Shown here: piece by piece, positions 1 through 13,000 of the stretch | Layout: each line of letters starts with the position of its first letter | Numbering within the stretch: position 1 is the stretch's first letter | DNA from: Acetobacteraceae bacterium | Lineage (GTDB): Bacteria; Pseudomonadota; Alphaproteobacteria; Acetobacterales; Acetobacteraceae | Assembly: GCA_003164305.1 (NCBI GenBank) | Contig: PLSZ01000036.1 | Coordinates: 1 to 20,024 of the forward strand | DNA length: 20,024 nucleotides | Direction of reading: 5' to 3' | Position numbers and translations under genes: made by a program | Notes under the pieces: model-generated | Seen by the model: the letters and a program-made list of their open reading frames with translations, nothing else | The model's database searches: none | Told to the model about the DNA's origin: nothing

Positions 1-320
1 TCAACACCGGCTGGAGCGGCGGCCAATACGGCACCGGATCGCGCATGAGCATCACCCACACCCGCGCCCTGCTCAACGCCGCGCTCGATGGCAGCCTCAA
101 CACCGCCGAATTCCGCGAAGACCCGTGGTTCGGCTTTGAAGTGCCGGTCGCGGTGGCGGGCGTTGATTCCAAACTGCTCGACCCGCGCGGCGCCTGGGCC
201 AATCCGGACGAATACGACAAGACCGCGCAGGATCTGGTGCGCAAGTTCATCGACAATTTCGAACAGTTTGCCGATCATGTCGATGAAAGCGTGCGGCAGG
301 CCGCACCCGTCATCGCCTGA
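1..320 (+). CDS. pckA: Phosphoenolpyruvate carboxykinase (ATP), C-terminal end, 5'-truncated by window
   Basis: Only the last 105 or so codons are present; the frame is open from base 3 and ends at TGA 318-320. The enzyme converts oxaloacetate plus ATP to phosphoenolpyruvate, CO2 and ADP in the cytoplasm, the entry step of gluconeogenesis. The fragment begins [20 protein letters not shown], which matches the C-terminal part of ATP-type PckA (E. coli has NTGWNGTGKRISIKDTRA). The conserved Arg and Thr of this stretch contact the adenine of ATP in that family. The rest follows the family pattern through [13 protein letters not shown] and the FIDNF helix to an ordinary C-terminus. The ATG at 45 is an internal Met (GSRMSI), not a start. 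A terminator follows directly, so this housekeeping gene is transcriptionally separate from the large gene downstream. Identification is firm from motif order; completeness cannot be judged. Confidence 0.95.
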   Translation, partial: NTGWSGGQYGTGSRMSITHTRALLNAALDGSLNTAEFREDPWFGFEVPVAVAGVDSKLLDPRGAWANPDEYDKTAQDLVRKFIDNFEQFADHVDESVRQAAPVIA

Positions 321-344
321 ACCCAGGATAGTACCGATTTCGCG

Positions 345-372
345 ACGCCGCCCCGACCCGGGGCGGCGTTTT
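345..372 (+). terminator. Rho-independent terminator of pckA
   Basis: A perfect 11-bp GC-rich stem pairs 345-355 with 359-369 around a 3-nt loop (ACC). The T-run at 369-372 follows on the + strand. It begins 25 nt after the pckA stop codon. It should end pckA transcripts and insulate the giant gene, which then needs its own promoter between about 373 and 562. Confidence 0.9.
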
Positions 373-562
373 GCGTTTCAAGACGTACAAGGTCCATGCC
401 GGATCCTGTGCCCGTGGGCCTGACGCGCCGCAATCCGGCTCTCACGGATGGGTCACGCGTCCAAGGCGCGGGCATCTCCATCCGAAGTGAAAGCAACCCG
501 CGTTGTCCGTAACGTGACAATGGCGTCAATCCTCGCTGTCGAAACGAGCGCGGGTTGAATCC
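373..562 (+). promoter_or_regulatory. Leader of the giant gene with inverted repeat 494-502 / 549-557
   Basis: This 190-bp non-coding stretch must contain the promoter of the giant gene, because a strong terminator lies upstream. I find no convincing -35/-10 pair; the best -10-like hexamer, GACAAT at 516-521, has no matching -35. Two 9-nt arms, CAACCCGCG at 494-502 and CGCGGGTTG at 549-557, are exact reverse complements separated by 46 nt. The downstream arm ends 5 nt before the ATG and covers the only G-rich segment that could act as a ribosome binding site. An in-frame stop at 515-517 rules out an earlier start. A translational control role is inference. Confidence 0.4.
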
Positions 563-1069
563 ATGACAAAGACCGTCAAACTGGGCAGCCTTGATGCCCT
601 TGTGGGCCTGACCTTCGGCTCGAACGCGTTCACCAACGCCTCCGCGACCGCCATCAACGGCTCGATCACCAACAGCGCATCCTCGCCCAACCAGGTGCTG
701 ACCTATGTCGGCATGACCGGGACGGTCGGATCGGCGTTCATCGCGATGAATTCCATCTCGTTTCAGGTCACCAACATTTCCGACACCACCAACACACTGA
801 CGGTCGATGCCTTTGTCGGCACGACGCTGGTCGGGGCGATGGATTTCACGGTCTGCGGGTTCAGCGCGACGGGAATCGCACTGGCCGCAATGCCGCTCGA
901 TTCGCTGGTGACACAAGCCGGCAACCTGTCGGGCCTTGCCGGCTCGCTGTTCGTGCTCGGGCTCAATGCGGCCGGTGCGACTGCGCAAACGATGGCATTC
1001 GGAATCGGCAAATCCTACAACTTCATCCCCGGCGCCCAGGTGCACTATGCGACTGCGGCCGACCCGGTC
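563..1069 (+). other. N-terminal domain of the giant protein, unrecognised
   Basis: Residues 1-169 precede the repeats. They are rich in Thr, Asn, Ser and Ala, with alternating hydrophobic patterns typical of a beta-sandwich. The first residues (MTKTVKLGSLDALVGLTFGS) lack the hydrophobic core and cleavage motif of a Sec signal, so the domain would enter a one-step exporter as is. I do not recognise the family. A retention plug like that of LapA-type adhesins would be a reasonable role at this position, but I see no firm motif for it. Confidence 0.5.
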
Positions 1070-4000
1070 CTGAAAGGCGGCGCCGGGCCGCAGATGCTGA
1101 TCGGCCTGTCGGGCAACGACACGATCACCGCCGGCGCGGGTCCAACGATCATTCATGGAGGGCCGGGCAACGATGTGCTGACCGCCGGATCGGGCGGCGA
1201 CACGATCTACGGCGGCACCGGCAACGACACGATCGAAGGCGGGCCCGGCAACAGCACGATTTATGGCGATACCGGCAACGACCTGATCCAGGGCGGCAAC
1301 GGCAACAACACGATCACCGGCGGTTCCGGCAACGACACGATCCTCAGCGGCGCCGGCAACGACACGATCGTCGGTGGGAGCGGCAACGATTCAATCCGCG
1401 GCGAGGGCGGCAACGATACGATCCAGGGTGGCAGCGGCAACGACATCATCGATGGTTATGCCGGCGGCGATACGATCTACGGTGGCACCGGCAACGACAC
1501 GATCGATGGCGACGCGGGCTCCGACACCATTCTGGGTGGCACCGGAACCGATGTGATCTATGGCGATAATGGCATCGACAACACGCTGTTCGGCGGTCAG
1601 GGCAGCGATTACCTGTCCGCCGCTGGCAGCAGCGACGACCAGGTGTTCGGCGGCAGCGGCGACAGCACGATTTACGGCGGCGTCAATAACGACACGCTCT
1701 CGGGCGGCGAAGGCGCGGACTGCATCTTTGGCGGCACGGGTCCGGATCAGATCACCGGCGGATCGGGCAACGACACGATCACCGGCGGCGGCGGGTTCAA
1801 CATCATCCTCGGCGGCACGGGGAACAATTCGATCCAGGGCGGCACCGCGGGCGACCTGATCCATGGCGGCGACGGCGGCGATACCATCGCCGGAGGCGCT
1901 GGCCCCGAAACGATCTACGCCGGCGCGTTGCCGAGCCTGATCACCGCCGGCACCGGCGAAGACCTGCTGGTCGGTGGCGCGTCACAGGACACCATCGCCG
2001 GTGGGGTTGGCGACGACACGATCTACGCCGGTTCGGCGCCCGGCAACGTCTTGTCGGGCGGCGCCGGCAACGACCTTATTTACGGCACCGACTCGATCGG
2101 CACGCCGGGCCACGGCGACACCATCACCGGCGGCACCGGAAATGCGACCATCCACGGTTCGGCCGGCGACGATTCGATCACCGGCGGCAGCGGCAACGAC
2201 GACATTTACGCCGGCATGGGCAATCAAACGATCGTGGGTGGTACTGGCTCTGATCTGATCGATGGAGGCCCAGGCAACGACTCCCTGATGGCCGGAACCG
2301 GCACCGCGGATGTCACGACTTATGGTGGCACCGGCAACGATACCATCGTCGGAAACGCCGGCGACGATCTGTTGTATGGCGGCTCCGGCACCGACCTGAT
2401 CGAGGGCGGCGCCGGAAGCAACGTGATCTACGGCGGCACCGGAGGCGGCACGCAAATCCTCGCCGGCGCGGGCAACGACACGATCTGGGCTTCAACCGGC
2501 GGCCACGATTCGATCAGCGGAGGCACCGGGAACGTCGAGATCTTCGCCGAGGGCGGCTCCAACACGATTGTCGGCGGTACCGGTAACGATACGATCGAGG
2601 GCGAACTGACCGGCAACCTGATCTCCGGCGGATCGGGCAACGATCTGCTGGTGGGTGGCGACGGCAACGATACGATCAACGCGGGCGATCCGTCGCAGTC
2701 GTCGCCAGGTACTGGCCAGGACACCATTTATGGCGATGTCTCGGGTAACGACAGCGTCACGGGCAACGCCGGGAACGACCAGATTTACGCGGGCGCCGGG
2801 ACCAATACGATCGTTTCCGGCAGTGGACCGGGGACGCAGGTTTATAACCCCGGCGTGGCGTCCGTCGTCACCTATGCCGAGACTCCGGTACCGGAACAAA
2901 ACCCGGTTCTGACCGCCGCCGCCAACGCCGCCGCCGCGCTGCCCGCCAACGTCGCGACCAGCGGCGTGTGGGCCACTCTGGCGGGCGGCAATGGCTCCAT
3001 TCTGGGCACGCCCACAACCAATGACGGCGGTCCCGCGATCGCGGCCAGCGCGACGGCGCGGTACGTGGCGTGGATCGATATCGCCGGCGGCATTCCCGCG
3101 GTCTATGTGGTGACCGAGACCGGATCGGCGTGGAATCAGTTGGCGGGCAGCGCGCAAGGCGGCGGGATCAGCGGGCTGCTCAGCGCGGCGGCGGCGCCGG
3201 CCATCGCGCTGCTGGCCAGCGGGCAACCAATCGTTGCGTGGACGGCGCAAACCGTCGGCGGCAGCGACATCGACGTCGCGGAATACAGCCCGGCGGCGAA
3301 TGGCGGAGCGGGCGGCTGGGTCGCGTTGGGCGGGTCGTTGTCAGCCGGCGGCATCAGTCAGACAGGCAAGGCGTCGAACGCGCAAATCCTGCTCGTGAAC
3401 GGGCAACCAACCGTGGTCTGGCTCGATGCATCCGGTGGCGTATCGAATATTTACGCGGCTCGATGGAGCGGCTCGTCGTGGGTGGCGTTGGGCTCGGGCG
3501 CGACGTCGGGCGGTGGGATCAGCGGCTCATCGTTGGCGGTGACGCAATTCGCGGCGGCGACCGATGGGACGCGTATCGCGGTGGCCTGGACACAGGATTT
3601 CGCCGCCGCGCCGAGTCAGATTTATCTCAGGCAATACAGCGGCGGAACCTGGTCCGCGCTGAGTGGTTCCGCCTCCGGCACCGGGATCAGCCAAGGGCTT
3701 TACGCGGCCTCGGCGCCCACCGTGGCGTACGCCGGCGGTTCGCTATTCGCCGCTTGGCGGCAATACATTTCCAATCCCGCGCAATCCGAAACGATCTTCC
3801 AGCAGGCGCCGGTGATTTACGCGGCGGAGTATGCCGGCACCGCGTGGCAGCCGGCCGGCACCGGCGCGGAGACCGGGTTTGGCGTGTCCGGCAATCCCGA
3901 CGTCGCGCTGGCGCCGAAACTGGCGTCGAACGGCACGCAACTGATGTTGGCCTGGTCGGACGAATTCATCGACAGCAGCGGGATCAACAGTTTCCTCACC

Positions 4001-7000
4001 AACATCAGTCCGGACTCGCATCTTTACGTGCTGACCTGGAACGGTTCCGCTTTCGCGCAAGCACAGCCGGGCCAGGCGAGCGGCGAGGGCGTCGCGCAAA
4101 GCGACGGCGGGCTGGACGAACTGTCCCTCACGCTCGACCCGAACGGCAATCCCTTCGCCGCCTGGGCGGACGCCGGTGACGCGCTGCCGGCGTTGCGCGT
4201 GATGGGCACGTTGAGCCCGTCGTCCGCTGTCACCGTCGCCACGCCGTCCACGCTGGCCGGTCTGCTGAGCGGCCCCAACGCCGGCGATGGCGACGTGATC
4301 TACCTGACCGCGGGCAGCTATTCCGGCGCGATCGCCCTGAGTTCCGCCAACGCGGGAGTGACCCTGGTCGGGCAGCCGGGCCTGGGCGCTGTGCTGGACG
4401 GCTCGGTGACTGTCGGCGGCGTGAATGTGACGCTCCAGGGCGTTACGGTCTCCGGTGACATCAGCGCCAGCGGCAGCGGCTTCGCGTTGCGTGAGAGCCA
4501 GCTGACCAGCGGGACTTTGACGTTGACCGGTGCCAATCAGGTGGTAATCGACAATGTGCTGGAAGGCGGCGTGTCGTTACTCGGCGCCACCAATGTCGTG
4601 CTGCGCGGCAATACGATCACGGCCTCCGGCACCACCAACGGGATTGAGATTGGGCCGGGCAACGGCGGCACCATCGATCATAACATCGTCGTTCTGGCGA
4701 ACATCGGCATCGACATCGCGAACGCCTTCACCGGCGCGATCCTCGACAATGAGATCGTGTTCTGCGTGACCGGAGTGAATTATTTCGCCGCGGCGGCGTT
4801 AAGCGGCAACCAGATCACGTTCAACACGACCGGCGTCAACGCCACGGTAAACAACAGTTCCGGCGGGTTCGGTTTCGTGGCGGGATCGGGCGTCAACACC
4901 ATCAGCGGCAACACGACCGGCGTGCAATTGGCCGGGCAGATGCAAAATCAGGTCATCACCGGCAATGTGACGGGCGTCAGCGGCACCGGCACGATCGGCG
5001 GCGATACGTTATCGTTGGCCAACGACATCAACGCCAACACGACCGGCATCGGCGAGTTCACCGGCACGATCCAGTTTAACCGTATCGACGGCAACGGCAC
5101 CGGCATTTCGGCGACATCGAACCTCCAGATCCTGCACAACCTGATCTACAACAACACGACGGTCGGGCTGGAGGTTTCCAGCGTATCGAATGTGCAGACA
5201 TCCGATAATACCTTCTATACCGCGACCGGCGACAATATCCGCATTGAGAATGGGTCCTCCAACGTCGAGATCCAGAATTCGATCCTGTGGGCGCTGAACG
5301 GTTATGACATCTACGTCGGTAACGATAGCCAGAGCGGGTTCTTCAGCGACTACAACACGCTTTACGCCGGGCCAAACGGGATTCTGGTGTATTGGACGCG
5401 AAACTTCACCGACATTTTGGATTGGCAGGACGATGTCGGGTTGTACGATCTGCATTCGGTCGGCTCGACAGTGGTCAATCCGACCGACGGCATGCCGCGT
5501 TTTGTCGATGCGAACGATGCCAGGTTCCAGTTGCTGCCGTTGGTTGGTGGCCAGACGGCGTCGGACGCGGCGCTGGAGCAGGGCAATCCGATCGCCGAAT
5601 ACGACGTGCCGGCGCAAAGCGGCAACCTGCTGAGCAATCCAGGGTTCGAGCAGGGGCTGACCGATTGGACCACCGATCCCGCCGCATTGGCCGGCGTGGC
5701 GCCGGACGGACCCGCCGCGTATGATGGCGCCAATTATTTCTACGCCGGTCCGAACACCGCGAGCGGATACGCCCAGCAGCAGGTCAATCTGTTGCAGGGG
5801 GGCTACAGCCCGACACAAATCGATAGTGGAACTCTGACCATTTCCTTCGGCGGCTACACGCGATCGCTGGCCGCGAGCACGCCGGACCAGGGCTCGATCA
5901 CCGTCAGCTTCATCGGTGCTTCCGGGACGACGGTGCTCGGCACGATGACGGTGGACAGTACCAATCCGACGACGCAATGGACGCTGACCAGCGGCACGGC
6001 GGCATTGCCGGTGGGAACGCGGTTTATCCTGTATCAGTTCAACGCGAACCGTGAGACCGCCAGTGACGACAATGCGTATCTCGACGACGCCTTCGTTTCG
6101 CTGTCCGCCGTCTCGGGACCGCAATCGGCAGTGCCGGGGATTGGCGCGAACTATCTCAGTAATCCGGGGTTCGAGAGCGGGCTCGACGGCTGGACTTCAA
6201 GCCCAGGATCGGCGGCCGGGTCCTCTGGGCAGCAGACGGGTTATCCGGCGGCGTTCACTGGAGGGAGCTATTACGTCCCCGGCGCGGTGCAGCAGGGTTT
6301 CGTCACGCAGACGGTGAAACTGCTGAACAGCGGGCTCAGCGCGAGTCAGATCGATGCCGGCGGCCTCAATCTGGTGTTCGGCGGGCGGGTAATATCGGCG
6401 AATTCGTTCCCGCCGGACCAGGGCCAGATCACCGTCACGCTGCTGGCGGCGGACGACAAAACCGTACTGGGCTCAACGACGGTGCAAGCGCCGAACATTA
6501 CTGACCGGTGGGCGCTGGTTGGCGGCACGACGGCGTTGCTGGCCGGTACGCGCTATGTCCAATACACCTTTACCGCGACCGAGCAGACCGGCGGCGAAGC
6601 CTATGACGGCTCATTCCTGGACGACGCGTTCGTTTCGACGTCACCGATTGGCGTGGCGACGTCGGACGGCGCCTATTCGTCCCCCGCGGTCGCCGATTCA
6701 ACCAGTGGCGCCGCGCAAATCACGCTGACAGCGCCTGTGCTTTACGTAAACTGGGCCGATAACGCACCGCACGTCATTACGTGGAATAATTACGGTACCG
6801 CCGCCGCCGCGAACCAGTCGGTGACCATCGAGCTTTATCAGGAAACGCCGGTCGGCAACGGCCTGCCAGGTGAACCGAAGCTGCTGGAAACCATCGCGAC
6901 GGTTCCCAATACCGGGTCGTACACGTGGATCCCGACGCCGGCGACAGTGCCTTACGGAACCGAGGGCCTGATCATCCAGGTCTCGCTGGTCAGTGATCCG

Positions 7001-10000
7001 GCGGTCGCCGCGCGCTCCACCGAGCCGTTCACGGTGCCACCGAATGGCGACACGTATTACGTCAACGACGGTTCCACGGCGAACGCTCAGTACACTACCG
7101 CACCGGCGTCGAACCGTAACGATGGCCTGCAGCCGAGCCAGCCGCTGCCTGACATCGACAACGTGTTGCGGAACTACACGCTGACGTCGGGTTCGGTGAT
7201 CCAGGTCGATCCAGGCTTCTATGCCGAAATCGACCCGGTCGATCTCTCCGGCATCTACAACTACGGACTGGGCATCGATCAGGGCTTCACCATCCAGGGG
7301 CCGACCAACGGCAGCGCGGCGATCCTGACGCCGGCGATCCCGGGCAATCCGGTCAACCTGATCCAACTGGAGGACGCCAATCTCGTTACGGTCAACGACC
7401 TGACGTTGCAAAACGCCGGCCGCGGAGTCCTCGTGCAAAACAGCGCCGGCTTCTCGGCGACCGGCCTGACGATCGCAGGCATGGCGAACGAAGGCATTCG
7501 GATCGACAGCGGATCGACGGTGACGCTGCTCGACGATATCACCGTAACGAGTTCCGGCCTGTCCGGTATCTACGTCGATGGCACGGCGGGGACGATCAGC
7601 GCCGTGGACATAACCAACAGCGGCAGCGCGAAAAACAGCTCCAACAACGTATCCTCGCCGATGTACGGCAGCGGGCTTTACATCAACGGGCCGGTCGCGG
7701 CGATCAGCGGAACGTTCGCGGACAATTTCTCGTGGGGCGTTTATCTCGCCGATCCGGGCTCGGTTTCCGTGACCGACAGCACGATCTTCGGCAATGAACA
7801 AGGGCTTTACGTTTACGACGACAGCGGCAGCGCCATCATCGGCGATCCGGTGCTGACCGACAACGCGGGCAACGTCATCCACGACAACGTCGGCTACGGT
7901 ATCTTCGCCACCGGTACAGTCACCGTGACGGGCAACGTTGTTTACAACGAAGGCAAGTACGACACCGCCAGCCTCTTTACCTATGGCATCGAGGCGCAGG
8001 CCGGTGCCAGCGCGACGGAAAACGTCGTTTACGCCAGCGCGGTGGGCATCCTCGACGACGACGGCGCCCTGATCAGCGCGAACCGCGTTTACGACAACGC
8101 GATGAGCGGAATTTATGACTTTTCCGATGACGAGGGCGGAAACAGCCCGACCGCGATCACCCTCAACGTGATTTATTCGAACGGCACCGGCATCACCGAT
8201 CAGCGCGACGATTCCTCCCCGACGGTGCTGATCGGCAACAACCTGATTTACGCCAACACCACCGCCGCCATCGCCATATTGGGCAACGACGGAATCACGG
8301 TCGTCAACAACACCATCGATCAGCCAACCGGTGTCGGCGTCAGCATCACCGATGCCAACAGCGGTACCCATCTGAGCAACAATATCTTCGCGATCGGCGC
8401 CGGCACCGGCATCGTCGTTGGGCCCGCCAGCGAGACCGGCTTCGCCAGCGACTACAACATGTTCTGGCTGACCAATGCAACGGCGGGCGCGATCGGTGAG
8501 TGGCAGAACGCGCCGGAAATCACTTTGGCGGCCTGGCAGGCGACGACATTGACCGATGCCGGCAGCTTCACCGGCAATCCGCTGTTCGTGAACCCCACCG
8601 GCGCCGAGGGTGTGCTCGGCTACGTCAGCCCGTCGCAACCTGGCTACGACGACGACTTCCACTTGCAGAGCGAATATCAGGACTTTCGAGGTGGTGGCAC
8701 CGCGCCGATCATTGGCTCTTCGGGCAAGCCGGTGTTCCCCGCGATCGTTGGCGGCGCCGACGCGGCGCAATCGCCGGCGATCGATCGCGGCGCGCCAACG
8801 TCGGGCTATGCCAACGAACCGGCGCCCAACGGTGACTACATCAATCTCGGCGACTTCGGAAATACCGCGCAGGCAGCGGAGAGTCCCGCCGAATATATCC
8901 TGGTGCTGGCGCCCGCCGCGGGCGTGACTTTGCAGGATGGCGCGACCGCGGCGATCACCTGGCGTTCGTCCGGCTTCACCGGCGCGGTCAATCTTGCCTA
9001 TTCGACCAACGGCACGACTTTCACGTCGATCGCGTCTGGTATCACGAACAGTGGCAGCTATACCTGGACCGTTCCATCCGGGCTGGCGGCGGGCAACACG
9101 TATGTCATTCAGGTCTCGGCTGTCAGTGCCTCGGTCTCCGCGTTGTCGGCGCAGTTCAGCGTGTCGCCGAAGATCACGAATTATTATGTGAACGATGGCA
9201 CGCCGGGGCAGTACACCACGGCGCCCGGCGGCAATTCCAACAACGGCCTGTCGCCCGCCACGCCGAAACTCTCCATCCAGGCGTTGCTGACAGCTTACAC
9301 GCTCGGGGCCGGCGATATCATCTATGTCGATGGTGGAACGTATACGCTAACCACCAATATCAACCTCGGCTCGAAGAATTCCGGCACCAGCGCGAGCGAC
9401 ACGTTCTCCATCATCGGGCCCACCAGCGGCACGCCCGCGGTGCTAAGCCGCGGCAACCTCAACAGCGGCGTCGATGTGTTCGACATCCAGGGCGGCAGCT
9501 ACATCACGATCGAGAATTTGACGATCACCGGCGCGAATGTCGGCGTTGAGCTAGGCGGCGCGTCCGCCGGCGTGCTGCTGACGAACGATACCGTGACCGC
9601 CAACAGCGATATCGGCATCGAGATCGACTTCAATTCCGGCACCACCAAAACCGCGGTGACCGGGCTGGTCATCCAGAACGATGTCATCGACGGCAACGGC
9701 CTCAACGTCGAGGACGGCACCAATTACGGCTCCGACCAGGATGGCGTTTTGGTGCGTCAGGGCAACGGTGGCGTCCGGATCGTCAACGATCAGGTGTACG
9801 ACAACAACCAGGCCGGAGTGTATCTGGCGGACGGTGACACCGGGGCGGGCGTTTCGACGGTCGATGGCGGTGCTTATTACGGGCAGAACCTCAACGATGA
9901 TTTCTACACCGGCTATGGCATCTATGACGCGGCCGGCAGTCTGATCGAGAATGTTCAGGCCTACGCCAATCTGGGCGACGGCATCAACAGCATCAACAGC

Positions 10001-13000
10001 AGCGGTTCGATCGACGTGCAATCCGGAACCGTGACCGGAAGCACGGTGTTCGGCAATACCGACGCGGGGATTTATGGCGATGCCGCGTTGATCAGCGGCA
10101 ACCTGGTTTATAACCAGCTCAGCACCTCCTGGGACGCGATCGACCTTAACGGCGCCTCGACCGGCACGGGCAACACGGTGTTTGGCGGCACCACCGGGAT
10201 TTATGTCGATCCCCCCGCCGAAGCGCTCGCCAACGTCGTTTACGACGAAAGCGGCGCGGGCATTTGGTATGGGGCGTCTTCGGCCGACGATACGCCGGGA
10301 GGCGGACCGGTTTCGATCTTCGGGAACACCGTTTACGGCGACGGCATCGGCATTTACGGCACCGAGTACGCGGTCGGAACGATCGTGCCGATCGACGGCA
10401 ACCTGATTTACCAGAACACGACCGACGGCATTTCACTGATTGGCGGCCGCGACCAGAGCATCGTCAACAACACGATCGACGAACCCGCGGGCAGCGGCAT
10501 TTCGATCACCGGCGCGGCGACGGCGACGGCGATCGAGAACAACATCATCGAAGTGGGCGCCGGCCCAGGAATCGTGGTTTCGGCGAACTCGGAAAGTGGT
10601 TTCAGTAGCGACTATAATTTGTTCGACCTGACCGGATCCGCCGCGGCGATCGGCACCTGGGAGGGTATCGGCTTCACCAGCCTGGCGAACTGGTATTACG
10701 AACTCGGCCTCGATCAGCACAGCCAGACGGGCAATCCGGATTTCGTTTCGCCAGCGGGCGCCAACGATGTTCTGGGCTTTGGCGCACCCACCGGTGCGAC
10801 GCAGGTGATCGACAACAGCGCCGCCAGCGAGTTCTCCACGACCGGCAAATGGACCATGGAAACCGGCTCCGGACTGGGCGGGACCGAACTGGAGACCGCC
10901 GCCGGGTCCGGCGCGACGGCGACCTGGACCTTCACCGGTCTGACCATCGGCCAGACTTACGAAATCGGCGCCACATGGTCCGGCCTCAGCGGTATCGGTA
11001 ACGCACGCTATACGGTGACCGACAGCACCGGCGCGGTCCTGACCGGAACGATCCTTGGTCAATACAACGGGAGCTCGCCAACCGGTATCACCGCCAGCGG
11101 AACGACCTTCGCCGTGGCCGGACAATTCGTCGCGACCGGCTCCTCGGCCGCGGTGACCGTGACGGGCGACGCCGCCGACGCCGTCCTGGCCGACGCGACG
11201 GTGCTGGTGCCCGTCGGCGTGAACGGTGGCGCCGGCGACAACTTCCACGTCCAGCCCGGCTCTCCCGCCATCGATGCCGGCGACCCCACAACCCCCTCTC
11301 TCCTCGAGCCTGGGCCGAACGGCGGACGCGTCAATCTTGGTTACGATGGCGACACGGCGGAGGCACAGACCAGTCCCTCGGCGACGGCCATTCAGGTGTT
11401 GTCGCCCGCCGGCCTGGCGAAATACCAGGTGGGCGCGTCGGTGCCGATCAACTTCGGCGCGTATGGGCTGCTCGCCTCGCAACCGATCCTGTTGCTGCAC
11501 GCCGGAGGTGCCGCGATTGGCACCGCGTTGGATGGCAACTGGTCCGGCGACGCGTTCCGCATGTCAGGGACGACCGTCAGCGAAACGTTCTCCGCCACCC
11601 AGATCGGCACTCTGGCGGGCATTCCCGCCGCGCTGTTCTCGACCGCCGCCGAGGCGTCCGGCGGCAACTCCGGTCAATCGTTGAACTTCGACCTGCCGGT
11701 GCCGAACGGCAGTTACACGATGACGTTGTATTTCGCCGATCCTCAGGCGACCGCGGCGGGACAGACGGTGTTCAACATCGTTGCCAACGGAGCGACGCTA
11801 CAGTCCAATTACGACATCTTCGCCGCCGCCAAAGCGGTCTACAACGACGGCCACCACGCGGTGTCCCTGACGTTGAGCGTGACGGTCACCGGCGGGCAAG
11901 GCCTGGCGCTCGATTTCGTGAACGGAGCGACGAACACGTATGGCGCGCTGGTCAACGGGATCGAACTGAACGCGGCCAACCCCGGTGGAACAACGTCGCC
12001 GACAGCGACCGTTCAGGTGTCCACCGATGGCGGCACGACGTGGTCGCAGATCGCGTCCGGCGTATCGATCAACCCGTTCGGGCAGGGGCAGTTCGTCTGG
12101 ACGGCGCCAGCCGCCGACGCTGGTGACACAGCGTTGGTACGGGTGCTGTCCGGCACGGCCAGTGGCACGTCGTCTTCGATCCAGTTGGCGAACAACGGAA
12201 CGATCTTCTACGTCAACGACGCGTCGCAGGTGGGCGATCAGTACACCACCGAGCCAGGCAACGACGCCAACACCGGCAAAACCGCGGATCAACCGATGCA
12301 GAGCGTCGCGGCGCTGCTGCGGGCGTACCCGATCGGACCCGGTGATACCATCGAAGTCGATGCCGGCACCTACAACCTGCCGACCAACATCGTTCTGCCG
12401 GCAGCCGACTCAGGCTCCGCCGCCGCGCCGGTATTGATTACCGGGCCGACCAACGGCGCGGCGGCGATTTTCAACCGCGCGGATACCGCGACTGGTACCG
12501 ATGTGATCGACCTGAGCGGCGTCAGCGACATCGTCATTCAGAACCTGACTCTGAAAGGCGCTTATAACGGCGTCGAAATTTCCAACACCGGATCCCGTGT
12601 GACGCTGCTGAACGACACCGTCACGAACAACAGCAACCTCGGCATCGAGGTGTTCGCCAACGCCGCTGTCCTGCTCAAGGACGATCAGGTCAGCAACACC
12701 GGTGGCGCCGGGCTTTATTTGTCGGGCGGCGGGCAGACCGTAATGGGCGGCGCGTATGACAACGACGGCGCCGACGGCATTTACGGGTCCGCCCCTGGCG
12801 TCTTGGTGGAAGGGGTCGTGGCGTACGGGGATACCGGGGTGGCCAATGGCGACGGCATCGACCTCAATGGCGGCACTGTCTCGGGCAGCACCGTGTTCGG
12901 AAATCTTCTGAACGGTATCGTGATGATCGGCGGCCTGGTCAGCGGCAACCTCGTTTACGACCAACTGAACGCGTCCGGTGAAGCGATCCATGCCGAGAAC

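Noticed and set aside
45..47. ATG at 45 as start of a small 91-aa gene
   Set aside because: The frame is open upstream to the window edge, and the upstream codons [14 protein letters not shown] match PckA, so this Met is internal.
503..531. TTGTCC with a 17-nt spacer to TCAATC as a sigma70 promoter
   Set aside because: The -10 matches only 2 of 6 consensus positions. The nearby GACAAT (516-521) has no suitably spaced -35. I could not support a promoter position.
956..985. LNAAGATAQ near residue 134 as a LapG-type (TAAG-like) protease site
   Set aside because: Only a loose match in an Ala-rich protein, without the linker seen at true sites and with no LapD/LapG gene in view.
275..1156. 293-codon open frame on the - strand spanning pckA end, leader and N-domain
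   Set aside because: It crosses the terminator hairpin and covers two unrelated coding regions; composition is typical of an antisense shadow.
1076..2850. RTX DNA repeats as a CRISPR array or satellite
   Set aside because: The short direct repeats (about 15 nt) are in phase with a nine-codon protein repeat and have no unique spacers of constant length.
6698..8770. 690-codon open frame on the - strand
   Set aside because: It lies fully inside the giant gene. It has the Arg/Asp/Val/Ala-rich, motif-free composition expected from the complement of GC-rich repetitive coding DNA, while the + strand shows clear domain motifs.
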